From contig OZ059895.1 in assembly GCA_964057225.1 (NCBI GenBank), positions 13,144,001-13,208,000 of the forward strand: a DNA stretch of 64,000 nt, written 5' to 3'. This document shows positions 8,901-16,463 of this stretch, piece by piece. The stretch comes from Auanema rhodensis. Lineage: Eukaryota > Nematoda > Chromadorea > Rhabditida > Rhabditidae. Position numbers and translations under genes: made by a program. Numbering within the stretch: position 1 is the first letter of the stretch; the number at the start of each line of letters is the position of its first letter. The notes under the pieces were generated by a model. It was not told the origin of the DNA. It worked only from the letters and a program-made list of their open reading frames with translations, and did no database searches.

Positions 8901-11900
8901 TTGGAGGAATACTTATACCAACTTTACCCACCCAGAATGACAAAACTGCCTAGATCACGTACAGACACACAGGTCTACACCCAGATAGACGAAATACAAA
9001 AATTTCTCGAATACCTAGCTCAAAACAATCGTCTAAGCCGGATATCAAAAGAGGAAAGAGAAGCAGAAAACAAGAAATGGGCTGATCTCACAAGACAGTC
9101 AAATTCTTCAGCGATTACCTTTCCCAACTATACTCTCATCTTCAACGGACACGCACAAAACTACGGATTCCCGAAAACACTACCTACAGCCAGACCCATC
9201 ACGGAAGAAGACAGCTTATTATTTCAACAAACATATCTTCAGCTCATTGAGTCACCGGGTGCTAGTCCTACGACAACCACTACCACAACTACTACAACTA
9301 CAACAACCACTAGAACCCCTGCAACCACAGTTGATCCGACAACTACTACTTATCGGACACCTTTACCTCAATTCACAACCACACCAAGGAGATATCATTA
9401 TTACCAGAGTACAACAACTCCAGTAACTCCACCACCACGTCTTCTCACTACCACACCTCGCAGAGAACCTCCTAGGACAATTCCCACAACTCGGATTACC
9501 ACAAAACGAGCAACAACAACTCAACCGGTAGAGGAAATTAAATCTCACACAGGATCACAAGCACACCTCAATTTCCTACGAACACGAGCAGATATTATTC
9601 AAAAATACGATGATCAACTACGACAACAAGATACAAGGTCTCACCTCCAATACTCTACGTCAAAACTCGAGGAGGAAATCTTACAAGCTTTCCAAATAAC
9701 AAAGAAAAGCGTTTGCAGAATGCAAAATAAACAGCTACTTACCTGGTGGGCAATCCTGCAAATTAATCCGACCATAGGAATTCGCACTATGCTTCGTCGA
9801 CAGGACATTTCAGCCAAATTCGTCGGAGAACATCTCATCTACGTCATGCCATGCACCCCTGTACAAATAACACATGTATATTCGGATCACAAACGAGACG
9901 ATAAATGTTACCTGGAGACGCCTGTAGACACGGAACATCACGGCAAACTATTCATTACACCAGGATCAAGAGATTTGACACCATATGCTCACATCATAGC
10001 ATGCGATATGGCTACATCAGATCCCTACAAAATAAACAATCAATGGATGAAAGATAATTCAACATTGAATGTAACTCACTTCTCATTTTCGGATGAACTC
10101 ACATCTGTAAAAATTGATCACATTAAGTTCAACAATTCCAACATATTTTCAAACCTCACGGAGTCAACATTTCCAATGGCACTGGCTATCTCCTACGGAT
10201 CGAGCTTAGCATCCTTACAAGCCACTCTGCCAGGAAAGCTGAAACCAGTCTTCAAACAGTCTGGATTCTCTGATCTAAATCCAATAGGCATTATAGGAGG
10301 AACAGTTGGAACGACATTAATGTTAGCAGATAACATATCAAACAACGCAGAAAAACAAATCACAAATTTCTTCGAATATGTAGGAGAATCAATTACAGCA
10401 TGGATACTAAGGACACTAGCCATTATTGGAGGAATTCTCGTCGCAATAGGACTTATAACTGCTACCATCTGGGCATTAAAAATATATGCATGTACCACAA
10501 GGATACCAATCAATCAAATAACATTCAAAGAAGAAGAAGAAGAACCAAGGCGAGAAAATAAAGAAATCGAACTTCAGCAATTACAACCACTGAATAAATC
10601 TCAACAAAACAAATTCTATTCAAGAATCTCCCGATACGATCCCGACGCTCCACTATCAGACAACGACTTTCTAGCCTATCTACCACGATACGCCATGAAA
10701 GAATCAAGGATTAACTACATCGGAGGATCACGACTACCTTTCGTACCTCTCTCCATCCACAATCAGATCTTTACTGCTTTATGGGACACAGGAGCTTCTA
10801 TATCATATATGAAGGAAAGCACATTTCAACAACTACCGGCAGCAACGATGGTTGGTGAAAAGACAACAGCTATCGTAGCAAACAAATCACGGTTTTCCTT
10901 CCTGGGCTACACAAGACTTCCAATTGTTATTGGAAAAACAGAGATTGAGCACAAAATACTGATTTCTGCCAACAACCACTGCCCAGCACCTATCTTATTA
11001 GGAATAGACTTTATAGAAGCCCTCAGCAAAATAGGAATAAATACATCATTGCGACCACTTCAGAATTCATTGCTAATCGGAGATACAATAGTACCTCTAG
11101 CACAAGACTACTCACCGTGGACCGAGAACCACACGATAGCTCATGTAGTAAGCCTGGAAACTAAACAGTTTTACCCAGGAGAAACCAGATCGCTCACGTT
11201 GGAAGTAGACGATCCAGCATCATACGCACAAGCTTTTATAAGAAGTTCACAACGAATAGGAAAAATGACTTTCGCCCCTACAACTTTCACGCCAACAGGA
11301 TACGGGATTCAGATATTCGCTACAAATATCTCACCCGAAACAATCAAAATTAAAACAAATCAAGGAATCGGAACTGCTTACGCTATCCCAAAAGATATCA
11401 AAGAACAAAAAGGACAATACGTCCCACCGGAAGCAAGATGGGAAGAACAACTACCATACTTCCCAGACGACTTCATAAAGGATCTCGACGTAACAAACAC
11501 CATCTTCACCCAATTGGAAAGACAAGAATTAAAGAAAATAGTACTTAGAAATAAGGAAGCTTTCTTGAACGAGGATCGCAATATCGGACTTTTTAAAGGA
11601 CCAGTGGAACATAATATACCTATCATACCAGGAAAATTTCCATCATTTCAAATCACATACAGGATCCCTCTAACTCAACAAGAAGAAGTCGAAAAACAGG
11701 TGGAGGAAATGCTCGAACAAGGTATAATAGAACCATCAATTTCTATTACCACAAGTCCCGTTATACTCGTCAAAAAGAAGGACAAAACATACCGTTTTGT
11801 TACGGATTTTCGAGCATTAAATGCCATAACACTAAAGCAGATATACGTCATTTCAAACATACAAGATATTCTCGATCTAGCAGCAGGAGCATGCATCTTC

Positions 11901-14798
11901 ACTAACTTTGATTTGGTATCAGGATTCTTCCAAATACCTCTGCGTAAAGAAGATCGACATTTAACAGCATTTACTACAACTAGTGGTACATATCAATACT
12001 GTCGAATGCCCATGGGACTCTGTGGAGCCCCACATACATTCCAAAACGCAGTACGGTACCTACAACAACATGTACGCTGCAAACTCTTCGTATATCTAGA
12101 CGATCTTCTGCTTATATCAGAATCAACCACACAACACCTTCAAGATATCGAAGAAGTTTTGAGAGTAGCAATAGAGCTAGGATTCAAAATTAATCTGAAG
12201 AAATGCACCTTTGGACAAAGAGAAGTCAAGTTTCTCGGATTTATAGTCGGATATGAGGGAATAAAACCGGACCCTCAGAAAATTAAAGCCATCAGAGACT
12301 ACCCCAGACCAAAGTCAACAACAGGAGTCAGAGCTTTCATGGGCGTCGTTAACTACTTTCGAAGATTCATCAAAAATGCCGCGGGAATTGCCTCACCTCT
12401 CTACGACCTCACAAAAAAGGATAAAGCTTTCACATGGGGAGACAAAGAAGAAAAATCTTTCCAACACCTGAAGAAAGCCCTTTGTCAAGCACCGGTTCTT
12501 CAGGCACCTAGAGCAAAACGACCATACGTAGTTGAAAGCGACGGAAGCATAATTGCAGTAGGAGCAGTTCTATTGCAATCTGCGGATGATCAAGAACCAT
12601 TGCACCCAATAGCTTTCGCTAGCCGTAAACTAAACAAAGCAGAAAGGAACTACCCCCCGATTGAGATCGAAGCCTTAGCCCTAACTTTCGCAGTTCATCA
12701 GTTTCGCACCTACATCTTAGGAGCACCGATCAAAATCATAACCGATCATAGACCCTTAACTAGCCTTATGACAAGAAAAGACCTCATAGGAAGACTAGCC
12801 AAATTTCAAATAGTACTCCAAGAGTATGATATTGAAATTATCTATCGCCCAGGACGTCTTAATAGCGTTTGTGACGCATTATCAAGATACTTCGAAGACG
12901 AAATCAACGAAGCGAAGGAAAGAAAGAAGAAAACGAAAGAATCTCCCACGCATCAAATCTCTACTATTACAACTATCACGGACCTTCGGACAATTCAAGA
13001 GGAAACAGAATGGATCATGGAAACAAAAGAAAAGATTCAGAACAAAACAGCAGGAAGGCAACTAACAGATCGATATATAGTTCAAAATAATATTCTCTAT
13101 GCAAAGCCAAAAACAGCATTCCAAACACCTCGAGCCGTTCTACCCAATGATCCAACAATTACTACAGCAATAATTGATAAGTTTCATAAGGACCCATTAC
13201 TAGGAGCTCATCTAGAAATCAACAAAACACATGACTCAATTCTACGCCGTTATACATGGACAGGAATGCAAGAAGATATCACCAACTACGTCAACAGATG
13301 TCTTCAGTGCGCAAAAAGGAAAAATAACCCGCATGAAGCAACGGTGGAACCCATGAGAAACTTTCCCACCGTTTCACAACCTTGGGAAAGAGTTCACATG
13401 GACATTCTCGGACCACTACCACGAACACAAAACGGGAACAGATATATCTTATCAATACAGGACGCGTTCTCCAAATGGATAATAGCAACACCATTATTAA
13501 GACAAACATCAGAAGAAATCATAACAGCAATTAAGAAAAACCTGTTCTTTGTTTTCGGACCACCAAAAAGGATCATAACGGACAACGGATCCAATTTTGT
13601 TTCTCACGAATTCAAAACAATGTGCGAACAACTAGGTTCCGAGCATCATACAACTATGCCATATTACAAGAATGCAAATGGACAAGTGGAACGACTACAC
13701 AGAACACTAGAAGAAGCACTAACGTCGTACGTAAATACGGAACAGGACAATTGGGATGATATACTACCTAAGATAGTATTCACACTCAACAGGCTACCTA
13801 ATGCCACAACTCGCACACCGCCCTACGATTGTATCTTTGGTCAGGCAGCGCGACTACCAATCGACCACAACCTGGACACTCCCGCACCCACTCTCAAACC
13901 CACAGGAGATTTACATGAGAAAATATACGAAAGGATAACAAGGAACAATGAGAAGATGAAGAAGAAATACGACGAGGCACACAAGATACAAGAACGAGAA
14001 CTCTACGTGGATAACAGAGCTCTCGTCAAACGGGCAAAGCCCACCAACAAACTGCAAGCAGTCAGTGATGGACCGTACCTCATAAAAGAAATAAATAAAA
14101 ATAATGTCATATTAGCAGATGACGACGGGAATAGAATACGGGCTCATAAGAATAATATAAGATACTTTCCACCCGATGACAATAACATCGAGGAAAGCGA
14201 GCACGGCAGAAATGACGCGGGATCCGCTATTTATAGCAACAGGTCCCGGCACGATCAGGTCAATACGCGCGCTCAGAACAACGGTCAAGCCACGCCCCCA
14301 ATTTCTGATTCGGACAGCGATAACGAGGAGGAGTTCTACGAACAAAGCCGACCTATAATAACAACTAAAGAAACAATAACACCGCAGGAAGATACGTTGG
14401 AAAGACAACAAGAAAGTTATCAATCGGAATCTGGACTAGATACAGCAGACAAGACATCTACGAACAAAGAAGAAAACAACCAATTCCAACAATTGGTCGA
14501 CAAAATTGGAGAAGAAACAAGACAAGAGCTCTACGAAGAAAGACAAAAAGAGTTACCTACAATCAAAAGATGGAGCTCAGCTCTCAAATTGGCACTCGGT
14601 TTAGAAGACAAAAATCCGATTACTCCTCCAAAACCGTTTCACGTACCAATAAGGTACAACAGCGTGATACCCCCTTTAAAACCTAAAAGTAGGCTTACAC
14701 GCTCTCAGATACCTGATGCCCATATCAATTTACCAAACACATCGGTTGAACGAAAGAAACGACCTTCAACAGTGATAGGAGGACCAACAACTATCTAA
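5943..14798 (+). CDS. Gag-Env-Pro-Pol polyprotein (2951 aa)
   Basis: One uninterrupted frame holds every core function of the element. In order: basic Ser/Thr/Asn-rich N-terminus (1-200); Gag capsid-like region (about 204-360); RG/ND-rich nucleocapsid-like segment (about 410-532); envelope glycoprotein (554-1515); cytoplasmic tail and linker (1516-1593); aspartic protease with DTGAS at 1615-1619; reverse transcriptase with D1990 and YLDD 2051-2054; RNase H with D2200, E2241/E2243 and D2268; integrase with H2415, H2423, C2453, C2456 and D2487, D2547, E2583; GPY 2710-2712; and a charged tail of about 230 aa. The ATG at 5943 (AAAAATGG) is the first in the frame with a good context. How Env reaches the ER from inside this frame is not obvious; splicing, internal initiation from the 5889 element or recognition of the internal signal are options. 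All catalytic residues are present. Confidence 0.95.
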   Translation: MADTANQNPPPGNNTQNTTNSEENTQTVEAALHRNQRKRGPPDAFRPHAKHPKTNAKSKKLPPIPGTPLTAKKLYTTAIKTTRHAISLNKNKATSSKSTPKRSSHSPKTVIDTGTNTYLPNHTSPQRPIQTENAEILTSPIPKNSPSSTDQSLHGHSLSPVSSSSDNNINLTSNVTEQRSRPQMANQMEQDNPPIARANNVSIRHHKPTLYDGSVPFNLYMQRLEGYFDALQVPIAERLSHLYLLLGTDRAAEALQTIPAEDLRQGWNHVKRLLSEKLQPPEKRDAAFTKLTHLKQGENETVQNFAQRCRNLAYESCNMDSTADERILRVSFLGGLRKTLRTHVNNRSPITFDAAVTIAETVEADEDPSLHINNLIKNVEQLEINNGLINHMRTSQQDKTHDESQTHQPRTFYGNQSRPQRPQEQWNQRRGGYRPPRYQDDRQNNRPNFRQDNRNNGYQRGYNSYRSPQRYDRYNDRYDNRRNDRYDNRGNDRHEHRGNDRYNRGNYHDRGFQQRNHNTLHGQHNRYRDRTRSPSVRFHVNKVEKETGKTRKTLPFIPLFLSVIALSLIPCQADNTYQLCIGKRGGIFLEPPRPTTCSDYAHKDGVKIKTVELFAENMNYKEWEAWKCSKEIYKACAYDLFFIRENNLTLLRIEPATPQECKTAIQERRHTDNNLNREAPGLFKTPMPTNTQSKSFWSSSCTTKSRFTLERGMMTSLHDDTIISDLFINTEGCTKQQGVCNTTNAVITWIPPNNHRNCDYTTLGKFEALINNDTVIISEIQGAFILNDDTPDPIATRCMNKNIYSTDSGTYISINELKPRRQKRKAPQEYPTRFFNITIYQSLRLTDSSTGLLPMYQTYRNRKRLDSTYNLIDYLKTSSVHIGLIKFLQLEASKLKYRLLWHNYTDINMVILHTLAEAEIRLSTEIAIEHLLPSEITAKLSKQITISDFATRLLNHKGDYLERARQIALEIAQTPTTLATGETIPSLEEYLYQLYPPRMTKLPRSRTDTQVYTQIDEIQKFLEYLAQNNRLSRISKEEREAENKKWADLTRQSNSSAITFPNYTLIFNGHAQNYGFPKTLPTARPITEEDSLLFQQTYLQLIESPGASPTTTTTTTTTTTTTTRTPATTVDPTTTTYRTPLPQFTTTPRRYHYYQSTTTPVTPPPRLLTTTPRREPPRTIPTTRITTKRATTTQPVEEIKSHTGSQAHLNFLRTRADIIQKYDDQLRQQDTRSHLQYSTSKLEEEILQAFQITKKSVCRMQNKQLLTWWAILQINPTIGIRTMLRRQDISAKFVGEHLIYVMPCTPVQITHVYSDHKRDDKCYLETPVDTEHHGKLFITPGSRDLTPYAHIIACDMATSDPYKINNQWMKDNSTLNVTHFSFSDELTSVKIDHIKFNNSNIFSNLTESTFPMALAISYGSSLASLQATLPGKLKPVFKQSGFSDLNPIGIIGGTVGTTLMLADNISNNAEKQITNFFEYVGESITAWILRTLAIIGGILVAIGLITATIWALKIYACTTRIPINQITFKEEEEEPRRENKEIELQQLQPLNKSQQNKFYSRISRYDPDAPLSDNDFLAYLPRYAMKESRINYIGGSRLPFVPLSIHNQIFTALWDTGASISYMKESTFQQLPAATMVGEKTTAIVANKSRFSFLGYTRLPIVIGKTEIEHKILISANNHCPAPILLGIDFIEALSKIGINTSLRPLQNSLLIGDTIVPLAQDYSPWTENHTIAHVVSLETKQFYPGETRSLTLEVDDPASYAQAFIRSSQRIGKMTFAPTTFTPTGYGIQIFATNISPETIKIKTNQGIGTAYAIPKDIKEQKGQYVPPEARWEEQLPYFPDDFIKDLDVTNTIFTQLERQELKKIVLRNKEAFLNEDRNIGLFKGPVEHNIPIIPGKFPSFQITYRIPLTQQEEVEKQVEEMLEQGIIEPSISITTSPVILVKKKDKTYRFVTDFRALNAITLKQIYVISNIQDILDLAAGACIFTNFDLVSGFFQIPLRKEDRHLTAFTTTSGTYQYCRMPMGLCGAPHTFQNAVRYLQQHVRCKLFVYLDDLLLISESTTQHLQDIEEVLRVAIELGFKINLKKCTFGQREVKFLGFIVGYEGIKPDPQKIKAIRDYPRPKSTTGVRAFMGVVNYFRRFIKNAAGIASPLYDLTKKDKAFTWGDKEEKSFQHLKKALCQAPVLQAPRAKRPYVVESDGSIIAVGAVLLQSADDQEPLHPIAFASRKLNKAERNYPPIEIEALALTFAVHQFRTYILGAPIKIITDHRPLTSLMTRKDLIGRLAKFQIVLQEYDIEIIYRPGRLNSVCDALSRYFEDEINEAKERKKKTKESPTHQISTITTITDLRTIQEETEWIMETKEKIQNKTAGRQLTDRYIVQNNILYAKPKTAFQTPRAVLPNDPTITTAIIDKFHKDPLLGAHLEINKTHDSILRRYTWTGMQEDITNYVNRCLQCAKRKNNPHEATVEPMRNFPTVSQPWERVHMDILGPLPRTQNGNRYILSIQDAFSKWIIATPLLRQTSEEIITAIKKNLFFVFGPPKRIITDNGSNFVSHEFKTMCEQLGSEHHTTMPYYKNANGQVERLHRTLEEALTSYVNTEQDNWDDILPKIVFTLNRLPNATTRTPPYDCIFGQAARLPIDHNLDTPAPTLKPTGDLHEKIYERITRNNEKMKKKYDEAHKIQERELYVDNRALVKRAKPTNKLQAVSDGPYLIKEINKNNVILADDDGNRIRAHKNNIRYFPPDDNNIEESEHGRNDAGSAIYSNRSRHDQVNTRAQNNGQATPPISDSDSDNEEEFYEQSRPIITTKETITPQEDTLERQQESYQSESGLDTADKTSTNKEENNQFQQLVDKIGEETRQELYEERQKELPTIKRWSSALKLALGLEDKNPITPPKPFHVPIRYNSVIPPLKPKSRLTRSQIPDAHINLPNTSVERKKRPSTVIGGPTTI
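6552..7022 (+). other. Gag capsid-like domain
   Basis: Residues about 204-360 of the polyprotein. The helical, Leu/Arg-rich pattern (a YDGS..F..Y...LE motif, then W..V...L.EKL and F..R.R.LA) is typical of retrotransposon Gag capsid of the Gypsy type. It would form the particle shell in the cytoplasm. There is no CCHC zinc knuckle; the following RG-rich segment probably binds RNA instead. Confidence 0.75.
7371..7442 (+). repeat. 24-bp coding minisatellite in nucleocapsid region
   Basis: Three 24-bp units plus a partial fourth encode an 8-aa repeat of the form RYDNRGND. They lie inside an Arg/Gly/Asn/Asp-rich stretch (7180-7540) with several RGG/RG boxes. The repeat also keeps other frames open, which explains the 167-codon Thr-rich frame at 7144-7647; that frame is not a gene. 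Confidence 0.8.
7602..10488 (+). other. Envelope-like class III glycoprotein domain
   Basis: Residues 554-1515. A hydrophobic stretch 554-573 ending C-Q-A resembles a signal peptide. A surface part (574-824) with many Cys ends at a furin-type RRQKR (820-824). The second part has a Thr/Pro mucin-like region (about 1107-1190) and at least nine N-glycosylation sequons in the whole ectodomain. A conserved-looking core is at 1258-1354: C1258, W1268-W1269, N1275-P1276, S1290-A1291, G1295, C1304, C1322-Y1323, P1327-V1328, C1354. A membrane anchor (about 1492-1515) and an acidic tail follow. The core spacing resembles herpesvirus glycoprotein B; an env of that origin is described for the nematode element Tas. 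Role: probable membrane fusion and cell entry. The assignment to class III is my inference from pattern. Confidence 0.7.
9267..9322 (+). repeat. Poly-threonine (ACN)n tract in Env
   Basis: A run of 14 Thr codons (mostly ACA/ACT/ACC) begins at residue 1110. More Thr/Pro-rich sequence follows to about 1190, the composition of an O-glycosylated stalk. A mixed-codon run indicates selection for Thr and not a simple DNA slippage tract. Confidence 0.7.
10722..11042 (+). other. Aspartic protease domain
   Basis: Residues 1594-1700. Active-site DTGAS at 1615-1619, preceded by hydrophobic F-T-A-L-W, and the ILLGID flap-end motif at 1684-1689. It is the retropepsin fold, acting as a dimer to cut the polyprotein. 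It sits immediately after the Env tail, so release of Env or of Pol may depend on it. Confidence 0.9.
11650..12310 (+). other. Reverse transcriptase domain
   Basis: Residues about 1904-2120. Catalytic D1990 (FDLVSGF), the YCRMPMGLCGAP motif just after residue 2010, and Y-L-D-D at 2051-2054, followed by LGF and the thumb. The motif set is Gypsy type. It copies the genomic RNA using tRNA-Gln. Confidence 0.95.
12525..12880 (+). other. RNase H domain
   Basis: Residues about 2195-2312. D2200 (ESDGS), E2241/E2243 (IEIEAL) and D2268 (TDHRPL) supply the catalytic acids. It removes the RNA strand from the RNA-DNA hybrid. Confidence 0.92.
13150..14170 (+). other. Integrase domain
   Basis: Residues about 2405-2745. 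Zinc finger H2415, H2423, C2453, C2456; catalytic D2487, D2547, E2583 with the exact D-35-E spacing; then the GPY module (2710-2712) of Metaviridae. I see no chromodomain after GPY, so targeting to the 5S array is not explained by one. Confidence 0.95.
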
Positions 14799-15065
14799 AA
14801 CAAGTTTGAAAATTCATTTTTTTATCATAATTACTTTATTTATACTTTTGCATCATTTTCCCATTTTTTCTCATCAAACAAACAACAATAATCAGTCATT
14901 CAAGTTTTCGAAATTTGATTTTTTTTTTGTCATCAATCACACTATCTCTCTAAAAATTCTACCTTCTCTGTTCAAAAAAAAAAAAAAAAAAACCTGCTTT
15001 GCATGGAGCTATATAAGCTCAAAAACACCTCAAGCAGAAAAAAAAAATCCTCCGAATTCGACAAG
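14799..15065 (+). other. Spacer between polyprotein and accessory ORF
   Basis: T-rich and noncoding, with an A19 tract at 14974-14992. It holds the second TATATAAGCTCA near its end. Confidence 0.7.
15010..15021 (+). promoter_or_regulatory. TATA-like element upstream of accessory ORF
   Basis: TATATAAGCTCA, identical to 5889-5900 and placed at nearly the same distance (56 against 54 nt) from an ATG. It supports a separate mRNA for the accessory ORF and favours the start at 15066, because the in-frame ATG at 15003 lies upstream of it. Confidence 0.5.
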
Positions 15066-15695
15066 ATGTCGCTCAACCTTCCACCTCTACCCTGCGAGAC
15101 ACCCATCGAAATGATCAAGGAAAAATGGATCAACATCCATTCACTCCAAATTGAGCTACAAGAGCTGGAGAAAGACAACCCCAAGAAACTAAAGATTCTT
15201 CGGTCCTTCTCGGAGAATCTATCCAGAGTGACTCTATTGATAGAAACTCTGGAAAGGTTACAATGTTTATGTAACCATGAAGAAGACGAAATGGCAAAAA
15301 TGGCAAAGAACTGGTTGTCAGCCACCGTCCGCACCAAGTTCACCATCCGCAAACTGCGTCAAGAATTAGGCTATTCAATCCCAGAATACGAAGGCAGCGC
15401 TGATCTACTCCCGAGATGGGCCGCAGAAGAAATCTACAAGAGTTGGACAGAAGAGAGTTTAAACAAGTCCGCAAACCAGTCAATAAGGAAAGCTGGAGAA
15501 CGAGTTGGCCAAGCATTGAAGATTTTAATGGCAACTGGCGCCACCACCCAGAACCAGAAAGATATGAAAAAGAAGATATGCAACCAGACGACAGATTTGC
15601 TGACAGATCTCAGTCTCTACCACACATGGACCGTCGCTGGGCAGCATACAGCAACCAACTTTCAAATGGGACAAATCAATGAGGAGGAAGGATGA
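15066..15695 (+). CDS. Accessory ORF downstream of pol (209 aa), unknown function
   Basis: I do not recognise the family. The protein is hydrophilic and predicted helical, with Leu/Glu/Lys-rich heptad-like stretches in residues 10-75, and has no signal peptide or membrane span. An in-frame ATG at 15003 would add 21 residues, but it lies before the TATA-like element at 15010. The place is where env normally stands in retrovirus-like elements, yet Env is already in the polyprotein, so this may be a regulatory or accessory protein. From about codon 150 the -1 frame (15416-15682) shows codons more like the rest of the element (CCA, GAA, AGA, CAA) than this frame does, so the 3' part may be overlapped by a second gene or joined by frameshift. 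AATAAA follows 28 nt after the stop. Confidence 0.7.
   Translation: MSLNLPPLPCETPIEMIKEKWINIHSLQIELQELEKDNPKKLKILRSFSENLSRVTLLIETLERLQCLCNHEEDEMAKMAKNWLSATVRTKFTIRKLRQELGYSIPEYEGSADLLPRWAAEEIYKSWTEESLNKSANQSIRKAGERVGQALKILMATGATTQNQKDMKKKICNQTTDLLTDLSLYHTWTVAGQHTATNFQMGQINEEEG
15416..15682 (+). CDS. Possible overlapping ORF (88 aa), -1 frame
   Basis: An ATG-initiated frame wholly within the accessory ORF. Its last 45 codons encode a polar, Asp/Arg/Pro-rich sequence with codon use like pol. It could be a real overlapping gene, the continuation after a frameshift, or chance. Confidence 0.3.
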   Translation: MGRRRNLQELDRREFKQVRKPVNKESWRTSWPSIEDFNGNWRHHPEPERYEKEDMQPDDRFADRSQSLPHMDRRWAAYSNQLSNGTNQ

Positions 15696-15722
15696 AAACT
15701 GCTAAGAAAGAGGTGATGAATC

Positions 15723-15728
15723 AATAAA
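15723..15728 (+). terminator. AATAAA after accessory ORF
   Basis: Polyadenylation hexamer 28 nt after the stop codon, followed by T-rich sequence. It could end a subgenomic mRNA before the 3' LTR. Confidence 0.5.
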
Positions 15729-15891
15729 ACATTTTATTTTTATTTTTTTTTTTATTTTATCTATTCACTCTATTATTCACTTACCTATTCTATTATTCCT
15801 ATTCTTGTTTCAATTTTTTTTTGTTTCAAAAAAAAACACGAAATCTAATTTCTTATAGCTGAGGTCAGCTAACTTTTTTTCCTATAAGGCA
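15729..15891 (+). other. T-rich region before 3' LTR, with nested hairpin
   Basis: CTTATAG (15852-15858) and CTATAAG (15882-15888) are inverted, and AGCTGA-GG-TCAGCT (15857-15870) lies inside. The sequence next to the LTR is CCTATAAGGCA, so the expected polypurine tract is missing; the nearest candidate is an A-run about 55 bp upstream. Confidence 0.55.
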
Positions 15892-16276
15892 TGTTCCATA
15901 CATAACTTATAGAGAAGGCGGTTGACTACGTCAACCGACTTTAGTTTAATCAAATAAAATAAGAAACTAGAATTCGAAAGCTTTTTAGAAAAGATTCCAC
16001 GGAATAAGGTGGAACGTAATTCTTTTTATACAAATTCATTCACTTTTTACATTCTATAGTTTGCTATATAAACCCGTAGAAAACACACTAAGGAGATCTT
16101 CTATCATGTAGTTTTAGACTTTAACTTTACCTGTTTGTAGTTTATAACATTTCCTATTGTAGTTTTCTCTATATAATAAAACGGTTGCTAATTTAACTAC
16201 TTGTTGAACAATGAAACCCTTGCACAAAATCCATCTGAAAACCCTAGTCGGAACCCTAGGGCAATCAAATGGAACG
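15892..16276 (+). repeat. 3' LTR
   Basis: 385 bp, 383 identical to the 5' LTR. TATATAA at 16065-16071 and AATAAA at 16175-16180. Its AATAAA would end the genomic transcript. Confidence 0.95.
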
Positions 16277-16280
16277 AGGT
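16277..16280. repeat. Target-site duplication, right (AGGT)
   Basis: Matches 4598-4601; 5S spacer resumes at TCATAAAC. Confidence 0.9.
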
Positions 16281-16463
16281 TCATAAACTACTAATTTATA
16301 ACTGTAATATAGAAATAAGATTGAACATATTTTGATGCCTTGGGTTGAGCTATCTAAGTAAAACTGCTGGAAAATTAAAAACATTTGTTACGGAAGAGAT
16401 AAAATTGAAAATCAGCTGCATTGAGTACTTTCAACGTGGTATGATCGTTAAAAAAATTTGAAA

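Larger units (their letters stand above)
4598..16280 (+). mobile_element. Complete env-containing Ty3/Gypsy-type LTR retrotransposon with TSD
   Basis: Flanked by a 4-bp duplication AGGT (4598-4601 and 16277-16280). The element proper is 4602-16276, 11,675 bp. Order: LTR, tRNA-Gln primer site, 938-nt leader, a 2951-codon gag-env-pro-RT-RH-IN frame, a small accessory ORF, LTR. The order RT, RNase H, integrase, the DTGAS protease and the integrase GPY module place it with Ty3/Gypsy (Metaviridae). The two LTRs differ at 2 of 385 positions and no frame is broken, so the insertion is recent and could be active. Excising it and one TSD restores a 529-bp 5S unit exactly (346 + 183 bp). Confidence 0.95.

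Noticed and set aside
5336..15000. Poly(A) tracts at 5326-5342 and 14974-14992 as marks of a processed insertion
   Set aside because: No target duplication or retrocopy boundary is visible at either. They look like simple A-runs in noncoding parts of the element.
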